A stretch of 47,773 nt of DNA. Source: JBHELT01 sp046262935 (GTDB lineage: Bacteria > Actinomycetota > CADDZG01 > JAHWKV01). Made by a program: the position numbers and the translations under genes. How positions within the stretch are numbered: position 1 is the first letter of the stretch; the number at the start of each line of letters is the position of its first letter. Shown in pieces: positions 7,745 to 16,591 of this stretch. The stretch is taken from assembly GCA_046262935.1 (NCBI GenBank), contig JBHELT010000071.1:1-47773 (forward strand), in the 5' to 3' direction. The notes below the pieces were generated by a model. That model made no database searches. It worked only from the letters and a program-made list of their open reading frames with translations, and had not been told where the DNA came from.

Positions 7745-10700
7745 CTTCCGGCCGAGCCCCCGCTCGAATACCAGAGTTTGCTGAGCGCGATCTCGCCTCC
7801 TTCGGTTCTTTTCATCTTGGTCAGATCGATCACCTGCTCGGCTAGAACCGACACTCCCCGTGCCCCGGTTCGGCGCAGGGTTCCTCGCACCGCGAGTATC
7901 CATCCATCGAATACACATCTTGCGTACTTGGCTTGGGCTTCATCGAAAAAAGTTATGTCCGACTGACCGGTTCCATCTTCCAATGTTAGGAACAAGACCC
8001 GTTTGCCCGACTTGACCGGTGGGGTTTGAGTTGCGACTTTAACGCCAGCCACAACGACCGTAGCGCCACCAGGTTTCTGCAGCAACTGCGATGCAGGCGT
8101 CCAACCGAATCGTTCGAGCTCGGACAAGTACAAAGAAAGTATGTGCATCGATGAATCGAGGCCGGTGATCTCGAGTTCGGCTTTCACGACTTCGGCCGGT
8201 GAGTAATCCGAGATGCCAGGCAGCTGGATCTGCTCGGTGTCGAACAGTTCGAGCGACAGTTGTTCTATGCCGGGATCGCTGCGAGGGGTCGAAACATCGT
8301 GGGTCAGCCAGTAAAGCTCCCTGCGTGAGCGCTTTGCTTTCAACCGGTCGAGGGCGCCGCAATGGACCAGCCCCTCCATGGTGGGTCGTGACAGGGCTGC
8401 TCTTTTGCGCAGGTCGCCGAAACCTTTCCACGGCCGGCCTTCGATGATCGATGCGATCTCTTCTTCGGTTATGCCCTTCACGTCTTGCAGACCGAGCCTT
8501 ATCCCCGCGACGCCTGTTTCATCGCGCTCGACCCGGTAGTCCTTGAATGATGCGATGACATCGACGGGCATGATCGGGATGCCGTGGGCCCTAGCGTCGG
8601 CAAGGATCGCCCGCTTCGGGTACATGCCAGGGTCGTGTGTGAGTACCCCGCAGTAGAAGGCAGCCGGGTGATGAGCTTTCAGCCATGCCGACTGATAAGT
8701 AGGCACCGCGAACGCAGCAGCGTGGGCCTTGCAGAACCCGAACGAAGCGAACGACAAGACTTCATCCCAGATCTTGGCAGCGGTCTTTTCTTGCCAGCCA
8801 CGCGTCGTCGCTTTGGCGATGACTTCGGCCCGCAAGGGATCGTAGGCAGAGGTCCGGCCTGCGGGTCTGCCCCCCGCCGGACCGGGCGATGGATCGGGGG
8901 CCTCGAAAGTCGCATCGAGCGATCGGCGGATCTTGTCGGCTTCGCCGAGCGAGCATCCGGTCAACTCGGCGATCACCCGCATCACCTGCTCGTGGTACAC
9001 GATCACACCGCCGGTTTCTTGAAGGATCGGCTTCAGCGATGGATGCGGATAGTTGGTCGGCTCCCAGTTATGCCTGCGCTCCAGGAACGGCCTGATCATG
9101 TCGGCCTTCATCGGACCTGGCCGGAACAGCGATATGTCAGTGATCAGGTCTTCGAACGCTTCCGGTTGGAACTTGCCGAGCAATTCACGCTGACCAGGTG
9201 ATTCGATCTGGAAACATCCAAGGGTGCGCGACTCGCGGATGAGCTTGAAGGTCTCGGGGTCGCCGCGTTCCACCAGGTCGATATCGAGCCGAACACCTTC
9301 GGTCCGTTCGATCTCATCGAGGGTGTGCGCGATGGTCGAGAACATCCTTACGCCCAGAACATCGAGTTTGGCGATGCCAAGGGCCTCGATGTCGTCTTTG
9401 TCGAATTGGCTCATCATGAAACCGTTGAAGGACACCTGCATCGGCATCAAGTCGGCGAGCCGGTCATCGGACAAGATCACACCCGACGGATGCATCGCCA
9501 GATGGCGTGGGAACGAATCGAGCCGGGACGATATGTCGAAGAGCATCTCGAGTTTCGAGGCTTTAAGGCTGGTTCCGGCGACCTCAGGCAGGGATTCGAG
9601 GGCATGAGGGATGTTCTTGGCTGAGATGTGAGGAAAGGTCTTGGCGATGAGGTCTACCTCTGACGGGTTCAAGCCGAGGGCTTTTCCCACTTCACGAAGC
9701 GAGCCGCGGGCACGGTAGGTGTCCATCATCGCGACCATGGCGGTTCTTTCGCCGTAGGTGTCTAGGATGTAGCGGTTCACCTCTTCGCGGCGGGCCGACT
9801 CGAAATCGACGTCGATGTCGGGGATCTCACGTCGGTGCTCGTTCATGAAACGCTCGAACACCAGGTCGTAGCGGATCGGATCGACCTCCGAGATGCCCAA
9901 CAGGTAGGCGACCAGCGACCCGGCAGCACTCCCCCGGCACGCGCACCTTATGCGCATCTGTTTCTTGGCGTGATCAACTATGTCCGCAACCAAAAGGAAG
10001 TAACCGCAGAACCCACCTCTTCGGATCATCCTTAGTTCCATCTGCAGGCGGTCTTCGATCTTGCGATCGACGGCGGCGTACCTGCGACCCGCTCCCTCCC
10101 AACACCTGCGAGCAAGCACCGAAGTCGCCGACTCATCAGTAAGGTCGATCCCAACCGGGTCCGGGTAATGAAACTCGCCAAGCGGGAACTGCCAGCGGCA
10201 CTTGTCGGCCACCCAACCTGTGGCGTCCACCGCTTCCGCAGGTAGAAGTTCGCGCATCTCGTTTTCGGGTTTCAGCCAATACTCGGCGTTCTCGCGCGGA
10301 GTGGTCTTGGCTGTAAGCGCAACGATGCGCCGCATGCAATCGGCGACATCGTGGATCACGGCGTCGCTTCGTTGCACGTAATGCACGTTGTTGGTTGCCA
10401 CCGTCTTTATCCCTGCCTTAGCGGCGATCTCGATGAGAAGACGGTTGCGGCCCTCATCCTGGGGCCGAAGGTGGTTTGAAAGTTCGATGGCGAAGTGCTC
10501 GGTGCCGAAGACCTCTAGCCATCGGCGGGCTGCTTGCTTGGCCTCATCGGCGCGCTTCAAGCCGGCGTACCAGGGGAACTCACCCTGGTCGCACCCGCTC
10601 AATGCGAATAGGCCTTTTGAATGTCTGGCGATCGCCTCGAATGTTGTGCGGGGACGCTTGCCCGGATCGAGGGCCTGGGAGCGGACCTCGGCGCCTGTAT

Positions 10701-10983
10701 GCATCTCGGTCACCAAGTGGCACAGATTGGCCCAACCGGTGGCATCTTCGGCCAAGAGCACGGCGTGGTGTCCCGGTCCCCATTCCAACTCGGCCCCCAG
10801 GATGGGCCGGATACCTGCCTCATGGCACGCCAGGGTGAAGCGAACTGCTCCGTACATGCCGTCATGGTCGGTGAGGGCGAGTGCCTGCATGCCGTACTCA
10901 GCGGCCCCTCGGGCAAGATCGCCTACGTGGGCGGCCCCCTCACGAAGGGAATAGTTCGAATGAGCATGAAGGTGGGTGAACAT
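7741..10983 (-). CDS. dnaE2: Error-prone DNA polymerase III alpha subunit DnaE2
   Basis: A C-family polymerase of 1080 residues, the size of the error-prone DnaE2/ImuC type rather than the longer replicative DnaE1. The PHP domain begins FTHLHAHSNYSLREGAAH and includes LTDHDGMYG. The polymerase core has CRGSAAGSLVAYLLGI and the catalytic acidic cluster in PDIDVDFESARR, followed by FGFCKAHAAAFA and a C-terminal OB-fold. An insert rich in Pro and Gly lies near residue 690. ATG at 10983. It is 85 nt downstream of DUF6504 and overlaps dinB by 4 nt. In Actinobacteria DnaE2 performs SOS mutagenesis, usually with ImuA'/ImuB; neither is in this window, and dinB takes the partner's place in the operon. 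Confidence 0.93.
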   Translation of the reverse strand: MFTHLHAHSNYSLREGAAHVGDLARGAAEYGMQALALTDHDGMYGAVRFTLACHEAGIRPILGAELEWGPGHHAVLLAEDATGWANLCHLVTEMHTGAEVRSQALDPGKRPRTTFEAIARHSKGLFALSGCDQGEFPWYAGLKRADEAKQAARRWLEVFGTEHFAIELSNHLRPQDEGRNRLLIEIAAKAGIKTVATNNVHYVQRSDAVIHDVADCMRRIVALTAKTTPRENAEYWLKPENEMRELLPAEAVDATGWVADKCRWQFPLGEFHYPDPVGIDLTDESATSVLARRCWEGAGRRYAAVDRKIEDRLQMELRMIRRGGFCGYFLLVADIVDHAKKQMRIRCACRGSAAGSLVAYLLGISEVDPIRYDLVFERFMNEHRREIPDIDVDFESARREEVNRYILDTYGERTAMVAMMDTYRARGSLREVGKALGLNPSEVDLIAKTFPHISAKNIPHALESLPEVAGTSLKASKLEMLFDISSRLDSFPRHLAMHPSGVILSDDRLADLMPMQVSFNGFMMSQFDKDDIEALGIAKLDVLGVRMFSTIAHTLDEIERTEGVRLDIDLVERGDPETFKLIRESRTLGCFQIESPGQRELLGKFQPEAFEDLITDISLFRPGPMKADMIRPFLERRHNWEPTNYPHPSLKPILQETGGVIVYHEQVMRVIAELTGCSLGEADKIRRSLDATFEAPDPSPGPAGGRPAGRTSAYDPLRAEVIAKATTRGWQEKTAAKIWDEVLSFASFGFCKAHAAAFAVPTYQSAWLKAHHPAAFYCGVLTHDPGMYPKRAILADARAHGIPIMPVDVIASFKDYRVERDETGVAGIRLGLQDVKGITEEEIASIIEGRPWKGFGDLRKRAALSRPTMEGLVHCGALDRLKAKRSRRELYWLTHDVSTPRSDPGIEQLSLELFDTEQIQLPGISDYSPAEVVKAELEITGLDSSMHILSLYLSELERFGWTPASQLLQKPGGATVVVAGVKVATQTPPVKSGKRVLFLTLEDGTGQSDITFFDEAQAKYARCVFDGWILAVRGTLRRTGARGVSVLAEQVIDLTKMKRTEGGEIALSKLWYSSGGSAGR

Positions 10984-11068
10984 CGGTGAGCTGAGTTGTT
11001 GTGGGCTAGGTGTGATGCGAGCGCCTGGAGCAGGGAGCGCACGGAGAGAGCGAACTCCAGACGCCCGC

Positions 11069-11341
11069 TTAGTCCCACACCCTCAACAACCGCCATCGCG
11101 GGTTCCGGCTGGCGAGCCGGTCGAGACGCAGGTCATATGTGCCACCCTCGGACTCGACCCTGAAGCATTCGTGATCTCTCACTCGCTCGGGGTCCCAGCC
11201 CTCCCCTGCCTCCCGCCAGTACTTGAGCAGACGGTTCACCGTGTAGCGGTGTCCCCTCCAGCTGAAAGCGACCGGCTTGGTTGCAAGGGCCTGTTGGGCA
11301 GATACCTCCACCTCGATCGGCTCGTCATACTTCTTGCTCAA
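11069..11341 (-). CDS. DUF6504 protein of the SOS mutagenesis operon
   Basis: A 90-residue protein starting at TTG 11341 (SKKYDEPIEVEV). It has the compact beta-rich layout of DUF6504 proteins that accompany DnaE2/DinB genes in Actinobacteria: FSWRGHRYTVNRLLKYWRE, then CFRVESEGGTYDLRLD, ending RWRLLRVWD. GAGGG lies just upstream of the TTG. A longer frame reaching 11521 crosses the promoter and LexA boxes, so I rejected it. It is the first gene after the two LexA boxes. Its biochemical role is unknown; the operon suggests an accessory factor for translesion synthesis. Confidence 0.8.
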   Translation of the reverse strand: MSKKYDEPIEVEVSAQQALATKPVAFSWRGHRYTVNRLLKYWREAGEGWDPERVRDHECFRVESEGGTYDLRLDRLASRNPRWRLLRVWD

Positions 11342-11410
11342 AGGTCCCTCGGCTCCTTTCGCTCGTTTACTGGCCCTTTCTTGTGGGCCCGTTTGCTGAC
11401 TTCCTGTTCC

Positions 11411-11424
11411 CGAACATATGTTCG
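11411..11424. promoter_or_regulatory. LexA (SOS) box, perfect palindrome
   Basis: CGAACATATGTTCG is a perfect match to the CGAAC-N4-GTTCG operator bound by LexA in Gram-positive bacteria and Actinobacteria. It lies 70 nt upstream of the DUF6504 start and just downstream of the proposed transcription start, so LexA would block initiation or elongation. Confidence 0.88.
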
Positions 11425-11437
11425 GTTCGGGTAGATA

Positions 11438-11466
11438 ACCGTACACCTGTTCGATTGGGGTGTCAA
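11438..11466 (-). promoter_or_regulatory. Promoter of the DUF6504-dnaE2-dinB operon
   Basis: Minus-strand -35 TTGACA (11466-11461, full consensus), 17-bp spacer, -10 TACGGT (11443-11438). It sits between and over the two LexA boxes. Confidence 0.65.
11440..11453. promoter_or_regulatory. Second LexA-like box, one mismatch
   Basis: CGTACACCTGTTCG differs from the CGAAC-N4-GTTCG pattern at a single position. Its centre is 29 bp from that of the perfect box, and it overlaps the -10 and spacer of the predicted promoter, where LexA would exclude RNA polymerase. Confidence 0.6.
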
Positions 11467-11540
11467 CAAGAAAAGCGAAAGTACGTTCTCGCGGGACGTC
11501 TGTTGGCCCCCAGGCGGCCATCTGTCCGAAACTCGCAAGA

Positions 11541-11560
11541 AACGCTTCCGCGGAAGCGTT
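11541..11560. terminator. Perfect 20-bp palindrome, possible second terminator or operator
   Basis: AACGCTTCCGCGGAAGCGTT is perfectly self-complementary and is followed on the plus strand by TTTTC. It lies between the SOS promoter and the terminator of the sigma/membrane-protein unit. It could be a back-up terminator or a protein-binding site; the sequence does not decide. Confidence 0.4.
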
Positions 11561-11580
11561 TTCGGCTCACCTGTAGGCAC

Positions 11581-11607
11581 AAAAAAGCCCCCATCGGGGG
11601 CCTTTTT
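11581..11607 (-). terminator. Rho-independent terminator (bidirectional)
   Basis: A GCCCCC/GGGGGC stem with a 3-nt loop is flanked by six As on one side and five Ts on the other. On the minus strand it gives a hairpin followed by six Us, 20 nt after the stop of the membrane protein at 11628. It should insulate the sigma-factor unit from the SOS operon. Confidence 0.85.
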
Positions 11608-11627
11608 GTTCTCGGGGCGAGTGAGAC

Positions 11628-12227
11628 TTATGGTTTCTTGGGCTGATCTTTGTGTGACTGAGACTCGGAGGAATCATGTGATTGGGGGCTCGCAGTCGAG
11701 GTCGGGTGGCTGTCGTTCTCACGGTTCTGACTGGCGACGTTTGAAACAGCATCCCCCTTGTCACGGCCGGTAAGGGTCGTGTCGTTCAGTACCTTATGCA
11801 CATCACCGCTCACGCTCTTACCGTTGGAACCGCTATTGGCTTGGTGGTTCGCCAGGTCCTGACGATGTTCCTGGGAAGCAGGCACCGTGAAACCGGCTTT
11901 GCCTGCCGCGTCAGAAAGAGCGTCTTGCAGCTTCTGAGGCAGGACCCCCGCGTAGGCGAGGCCCCCAAGTGCCATCAAGGCCCCGGCAGTGGCGGCAGCC
12001 AGTTTGGCGGCCAATCTGCGTGACCTTTTCCTTGCAAGTTTGGGGCGAAACGGAGCGTTGACCAGGGTCGGGTCGGATGCGGCGACGACGATGGCGCTCA
12101 GGTGCCCGGCAGCCAGCTCATCGGCGGGCTTGGCGGACATCGAGGACCTGGCGCGTTCCACGAACTGAGCGAATCGCTCATCCGAGATCGCATCTTCCAT
12201 CGGCTCTTCTAGGTTTTTTGTTCTCAT
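11628..12227 (-). CDS. Membrane protein paired with an ECF sigma factor, possible anti-sigma factor
   Basis: About 199 residues. The N-terminal cytoplasmic part (about residues 1-78) includes SDERFAQFVERARS and a basic KLARKRSRR stretch. One transmembrane segment lies at about 82-100 (AAATAGALMALGGLAYAG). The external tail is Ser-, Asn- and Asp-rich and low-complexity, ending KDQPKKP. It follows the ECF sigma gene by 78 nt on the same strand, the usual arrangement for a membrane anti-sigma factor. The zinc-binding HxxxCxxC of ZAS-type anti-sigma domains is absent, so the role is inferred from context. The start is ambiguous: ATG 12227 chosen, GTG 12230 and ATG 12197 possible. A good terminator follows. 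Confidence 0.65.
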   Translation of the reverse strand: MRTKNLEEPMEDAISDERFAQFVERARSSMSAKPADELAAGHLSAIVVAASDPTLVNAPFRPKLARKRSRRLAAKLAAATAGALMALGGLAYAGVLPQKLQDALSDAAGKAGFTVPASQEHRQDLANHQANSGSNGKSVSGDVHKVLNDTTLTGRDKGDAVSNVASQNRENDSHPTSTASPQSHDSSESQSHKDQPKKP

Positions 12228-12305
12228 CACACCTTGATAAGCGCCATGGGGGGCCGGAAACGTACTGGCGTGGTTACGCGCCGCTGGCGACGATACGTCC
12301 CGCCG

Positions 12306-12854
12306 TTAAGAACCATCGCGTTCCAACCTCCTCTTGATCGACTCGATCGCCCGGCGCTGAAGGGCTTGCACGGCCCCCGGGCGCTTGCCCAGGGTCTCGG
12401 CGATCTCGTTGATCTTCATGTCACCCAAGATCCTGAGCAGCATCACTTCGGACTGGTCCTGCGACAAAGACCGCAAGACCTCCTCGATTTCAGAGGTCAC
12501 CAGACGCTCAACAGCCTCGGCTTCGCCATGGCCGACCGGTCCAGCTCTTTCGAGTTGCTCATCAGATGTCGAATCCACCGGCCGCCTGCCCCGGGCTCGC
12601 ACGTCGTCGAGCAACCGGTGATGGGCGATCGTGAAAACCCAAGCGCGAAATTCCCTTTCGTCGCCGCTGAAGCGGGGCAGGTCGCGCACCACTTGAAGGA
12701 ATACTTCCCCAAGCAGGTCGTCGGGGTCCTTGGCCCCCTTGGCCCGCAGATAACCAAGTACCTGCGGCGCAAACTCGTCGTAGATGGTCTTCCATGCCCA
12801 CTCGCCTGCCGAGCGCGCGGCGTCAAGAACGCTGGCGAACTCTGCGATGGTCAA
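12306..12854 (-). CDS. ECF-type RNA polymerase sigma factor
   Basis: A 182-residue sigma-70 family factor of ECF size. Region 2 covers about residues 20-90 (IYDEFAPQVLGYLRAKGAKDPDDLLGE..., RAWVFTIAHHRLLDDVRARGR). Region 4 covers about 120-178 (LSQDQSEVMLLRILGDMKINEIAETLGK, then AVQALQRRAIESIKRRL). The start is TTG 12854 with GGAGAG at good spacing; an upstream ATG runs into a stop. It is followed by the single-pass membrane protein, its likely controller. The upstream region shared with the end of metH carries a tandem duplication. No regulon can be read from the window. Confidence 0.92.
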   Translation of the reverse strand: MTIAEFASVLDAARSAGEWAWKTIYDEFAPQVLGYLRAKGAKDPDDLLGEVFLQVVRDLPRFSGDEREFRAWVFTIAHHRLLDDVRARGRRPVDSTSDEQLERAGPVGHGEAEAVERLVTSEIEEVLRSLSQDQSEVMLLRILGDMKINEIAETLGKRPGAVQALQRRAIESIKRRLERDGS

Positions 12855-12877
12855 ACCGCTCTCCGATCCATGGTGCG

Positions 12878-12943
12878 GGAATCTACGACCTTAGGAATCT
12901 TTTCTTCGGCGCAGGAATCTACGACCTTAGGATTCTTCTTCGG
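12878..12943. repeat. Tandem 36-bp duplication between metH and the sigma gene
   Basis: Two near-identical copies (12878-12909 and 12914-12943) share GGAATCTACGACCTTAGGA followed by TTC-rich sequence ending TTCGG, at a period of 36 bp. The second copy contains the metH stop codon. Each unit also holds an imperfect inverted repeat, GAATC/GATTC. Confidence 0.85.
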
Positions 12944-15900
12944 TGGAGTCCCTGCCGATCGAGAAGTAACGGGCTTCGGGGTGATGAACGATGATCGCGC
13001 TCGTCGACTGTTCCGGTTCGAGTTGGAACTCCGCCGAGATACCTACATCGATCCGCTCTGGTCGCAGGAGTTCCATGATCTGAAGCTGGTCTTCGAGGTT
13101 AGGGCAAGCAGGATAGCCGAACGAATATCGCGATCCGCGGTACCCCTGACGGAACAAACCTTTGACGTTCGGCGCGTCTTGGGATGAGATGCCGAGCTCT
13201 TCGCGGATGCGTTCGTGCCACAACTCGGCAAGGGCCTCGGCCATCTCGACCGAAAGTCCATGAAGGTGAAGGTAGTCGCGGTAATGATTAGCGGCGAACA
13301 TCTCGCCGGTCACCTCACTCACGCGCCCCCCCACTGTCACCAGATGGAATGCCACAACATCCATGTCACCAGAATCAACCGATCTGAAGAAATCGGAAAG
13401 GCACAAGAATCTGCCCGCGCGCTGGCGGGGGAAAGTGAAACGAACCCATTCACTCTTGAGGTCGTCGCGGTAAACGATCAGGTCATTTCCTTTGGACTGC
13501 GCCGGGAAGAATCCGTAAACGACCGACGGCAGCAGTATCTGTTCTTCGATGCAGCGGTCGAGCCAAGAGCGAAGGATCGGCTCCACCTCGGCGGACAAAT
13601 ACTGTCTGTACTCCTCGGCGGTTTGTCCTTTCTTACGTTTGTACTGCCACTGACCGCGGAAAAGAGCCACGTCTTTGTTCAAGTACCGGGCGACATCCTG
13701 CACCGGGATGCCCGTTACGACGCGGCTTCCATAGAAAGAAGGCGTCGGTATATCGACGTCAGTCGCAACGTCAGAGCGCTCGGGAACTTGAACTTGGGTC
13801 CGCTTAGAAGCCTTGGTGCGCTTGGGTTTCACGGTTGCGTCGGCTTCGAGTTCGGTCTCGCCGCGCTTGGCCGACATCACCTTGTCCATGGTGTACAGAC
13901 CCTCGAAAGCATCGCGTCCATAGAAGACATTGCCTTTGTAAACCTGACGCAGATCGTCTTCGACATATGCGCGGTTCAAGGCGGCGCCTCCGAGGATCAC
14001 CGGATAATGATGAAGCCCGCGCCTGTTCAATTCGTCCAGGTTCTCGCGCATGATGAGCGTTGACTTCACAAGAAGTCCGCTCATCCCGATAGCGTTGGCA
14101 CCCTCGCGCTCAGCGGCTTCGATGATGTTCGAGATCGGCTGTTTGATGCCGAGATTGAAAACCGAGTAGCCGTTGTTGGACAGGATGATGTCAACTAGGT
14201 TCTTGCCGATGTCGTGAACGTCACCGCTCACCGTCGCCAGGACTATCTTGCCTTTGCCGCCCTCGTCGGTTTTCTCCATGTGCGGTTCGATGTGGGCGAC
14301 CGCCATCTTCATCGTCTCTGCCGATTGCAGAACGAACGGCAACTGCATCTCACCCGATGCGAATAATTCACCTACAACCTTCATCCCGGCGAGCAGCATG
14401 TCGTTCAAGATGTCGAGTGCCGCGTACTTGGAAAGCGCTTCGTCCAGATCGATATCGAGGCCCTTGCGCTCACCATCGATGATCCGGCGCGCGATACGTT
14501 CTTCTAGAGGCAAAGATGAAAGGTCCTCGCGCTTGGTCTCGGGTTGGTCATCGACGTCTTTCATCAAGTCGAGGAACCGCTGCAACGGATCGAATCCTTT
14601 ATCGCGGCGGTCGTAGATCAGGTCGAGCGCTGCCTGCTTCTGTTCATCATCGAGCCGCGATAACGGCAGGATGCGACCCGAATGAACGATCGCCGAGTCG
14701 AGTCCGCGCTGAACCGCTTCATTCAAGAAGACCGAATTGAGCACTACCCGCGACGCCGGGCTGAGGCCGAACGAGATGTTCGAAAGACCTGCTGTCGTGA
14801 AGGTCTCGGGCAGTTCCTTCTTCAAAAGTGCGATCGCATCGAGGGTTTCGATCGCGTGGCGGCGGACCTCCTCTTGACCGGTGGTGATTGGAAGAACTAG
14901 CGGATCCCACAAGATGTCGTGAGCTTCAAGACCGAAGTCTGTGATGACTTTCAGCAGCCTCTTGCAAACCCTTAGTTTCCACTCGGCGGTGGTCGCCTGG
15001 CCCTCTTCTTCGATGGCTCCTGCCACAACTGCGGCCCCGAAACGTCGCGCCGCTCGCAGGTTCTGCATCAAACGGGTGTCGGGCCCTGTGCCCTCTTCGA
15101 GGTTGATCGAATTGATGACGGCTCGGCCCCCGATCAGTTTGAGGCCGGTCTCGATGACCTGCGGTTCGGTCGAGTCGAGGAAGATGGGAAGGGTCGATTG
15201 GGTGCTCAGTCGAAGCACGATATCGGCCATGTCCCTGTTGCCATCACGGCCGGTGATGTCGGGCATCACATCGAGCGAGTGGGACCCCTCCTTCACTTGG
15301 TCCTTGGCCAGTTCTACGATCCCATCGAAATCCTGCTCCTCGATCAGGCGCTTGAACTTGCGTGATCCCTGGGCGTTGCAACGCTCGCCGACGATGAAGT
15401 AGCTGGTGTCCTGCTTGAACGGCTGGGAGATATAAAGCGAGGCGCACGCGGGCTCGAACTGCGGCTCCCGGACGGGGGCCGGGTGGTCGCGAAAAACCTC
15501 GACGAGGGCCCGGATGTGATCTGGAGTGCTCCCGCAGCATCCCCCAACCACCGATGCCCCGAACTGCTCGACGAACACCTTCTGATGGGCGACCAGTTCC
15601 TGCGGCGTCAAGGGGAAGAAGGTCTCGCCGTTCACGACCTCGGGCAGCCCCATGTTCGGCTGAACGCTCACAGGCCGGCGGGAGTGTTTGCATAGATATC
15701 GAACGTGCTCGGTCATCTCAACGGGGCCGGTCGAGCAGTTGAGCCCAACGATGTCGATGACCGGATATGCCTCGAGCACGGTGAGGGCTGCGCCTATCTC
15801 GGTCCCCAGGAGCATGGTTCCCTCTGGCTGGATGGTCACCTGCACGATCAAGGGGACCTTTCTCGATTGCTCGTCGAAGGTCTTCATCACACCGGCGATG

Positions 15901-16394
15901 GCCGCCTTTGTCTGCAGTATGTCGAAACAGGTCTCGATGATCAGGCCGTCCGCCCCGCCGTCTAAGAGGCCGCGCGATTGAAGGGCATATGACGCTTCGA
16001 GGGCATCGAATGTCACATCGCCGATCGTCGGTAGTTTGGTGCCTGGGCCGATCGAGCCGAAGACCCAGCGCGGCCTGTCGGTGAAGTCGCGGGCAACTTC
16101 TTTGGCGAGTTTGGCGGCGGCCACGTTCAGGTCGTACACCTTGTCGGCCTGGTCGTATTCACCTTGGGCCACGACGTTTGCACCAAATGTGTTGGTTTCT
16201 ACTGCGTCGCAGCCCGCCTCGAAGAAGCTTGCGTGGACCTTCTGGATCACGTCGGGGCGAGAGATATTGAGCACTTCGGAGTTACCGTCCTGGCCGCGGT
16301 AGTCCTCGGGCGGAAGGTTGGCAGCGTGGATCGAGGTGCCCATCGCGCCGTCGAAGATGATCACGCGCTCCTTGAGCGCTTGCAGAAAGTCCAT
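12927..16394 (-). CDS. metH: Cobalamin-dependent methionine synthase MetH
   Basis: Transfers methyl from 5-methyltetrahydrofolate to homocysteine through methylcobalamin. All four modules are present in 1155 residues. The homocysteine domain has zinc ligands in GLNCSTGP and GGCCGSTPDH. The pterin domain includes FIVGERCNAQGSRKFK and LDVMPDITGRDGNRD. The cobalamin domain has the axial His in GDVHDIGKN. The reactivation domain ends with AEALAELWHERIREELG and SFGYPACPNLEDQ. ATG at 16394. It is transcribed away from the esterase gene at 16592. No cobalamin or SAM riboswitch is recognisable in the 197-nt region between them. Confidence 0.98.
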   Translation of the reverse strand: MDFLQALKERVIIFDGAMGTSIHAANLPPEDYRGQDGNSEVLNISRPDVIQKVHASFFEAGCDAVETNTFGANVVAQGEYDQADKVYDLNVAAAKLAKEVARDFTDRPRWVFGSIGPGTKLPTIGDVTFDALEASYALQSRGLLDGGADGLIIETCFDILQTKAAIAGVMKTFDEQSRKVPLIVQVTIQPEGTMLLGTEIGAALTVLEAYPVIDIVGLNCSTGPVEMTEHVRYLCKHSRRPVSVQPNMGLPEVVNGETFFPLTPQELVAHQKVFVEQFGASVVGGCCGSTPDHIRALVEVFRDHPAPVREPQFEPACASLYISQPFKQDTSYFIVGERCNAQGSRKFKRLIEEQDFDGIVELAKDQVKEGSHSLDVMPDITGRDGNRDMADIVLRLSTQSTLPIFLDSTEPQVIETGLKLIGGRAVINSINLEEGTGPDTRLMQNLRAARRFGAAVVAGAIEEEGQATTAEWKLRVCKRLLKVITDFGLEAHDILWDPLVLPITTGQEEVRRHAIETLDAIALLKKELPETFTTAGLSNISFGLSPASRVVLNSVFLNEAVQRGLDSAIVHSGRILPLSRLDDEQKQAALDLIYDRRDKGFDPLQRFLDLMKDVDDQPETKREDLSSLPLEERIARRIIDGERKGLDIDLDEALSKYAALDILNDMLLAGMKVVGELFASGEMQLPFVLQSAETMKMAVAHIEPHMEKTDEGGKGKIVLATVSGDVHDIGKNLVDIILSNNGYSVFNLGIKQPISNIIEAAEREGANAIGMSGLLVKSTLIMRENLDELNRRGLHHYPVILGGAALNRAYVEDDLRQVYKGNVFYGRDAFEGLYTMDKVMSAKRGETELEADATVKPKRTKASKRTQVQVPERSDVATDVDIPTPSFYGSRVVTGIPVQDVARYLNKDVALFRGQWQYKRKKGQTAEEYRQYLSAEVEPILRSWLDRCIEEQILLPSVVYGFFPAQSKGNDLIVYRDDLKSEWVRFTFPRQRAGRFLCLSDFFRSVDSGDMDVVAFHLVTVGGRVSEVTGEMFAANHYRDYLHLHGLSVEMAEALAELWHERIREELGISSQDAPNVKGLFRQGYRGSRYSFGYPACPNLEDQLQIMELLRPERIDVGISAEFQLEPEQSTSAIIVHHPEARYFSIGRDSTEEES

Positions 16395-16591
16395 GGATGC
16401 TCAATTCTGCCTGAATAGCTTTGGCTTTGGGCCAAAAAGGCCTTGAAATGCCCGCTGACCGATAACTTTTGCCGACAACTTTCTCGCGACAAGCAGGGAA
16501 ACGCCGACCAGCGTCGAACTATTCCAGTGTGCCCATGCCAGGAACTGCACAACCGGTTGTCTGCCGGCCACTCGTCTCTAAGGAGTCCATC

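Noticed and set aside
7745..7918. N-terminal extension of dinB
   Set aside because: It overlaps the dnaE2 coding region and precedes the conserved polymerase start; ATG 7744 with ATGA overlap fits better.
11342..11521. N-terminal extension of the DUF6504 protein
   Set aside because: It would cross the promoter and both LexA boxes and adds no family-like sequence.
16395..16591. Cobalamin or SAM-type riboswitch upstream of metH
   Set aside because: No B12 box or SAM/SAH consensus is visible; only a short direct repeat (AAGTTRTCGG, twice) was seen.
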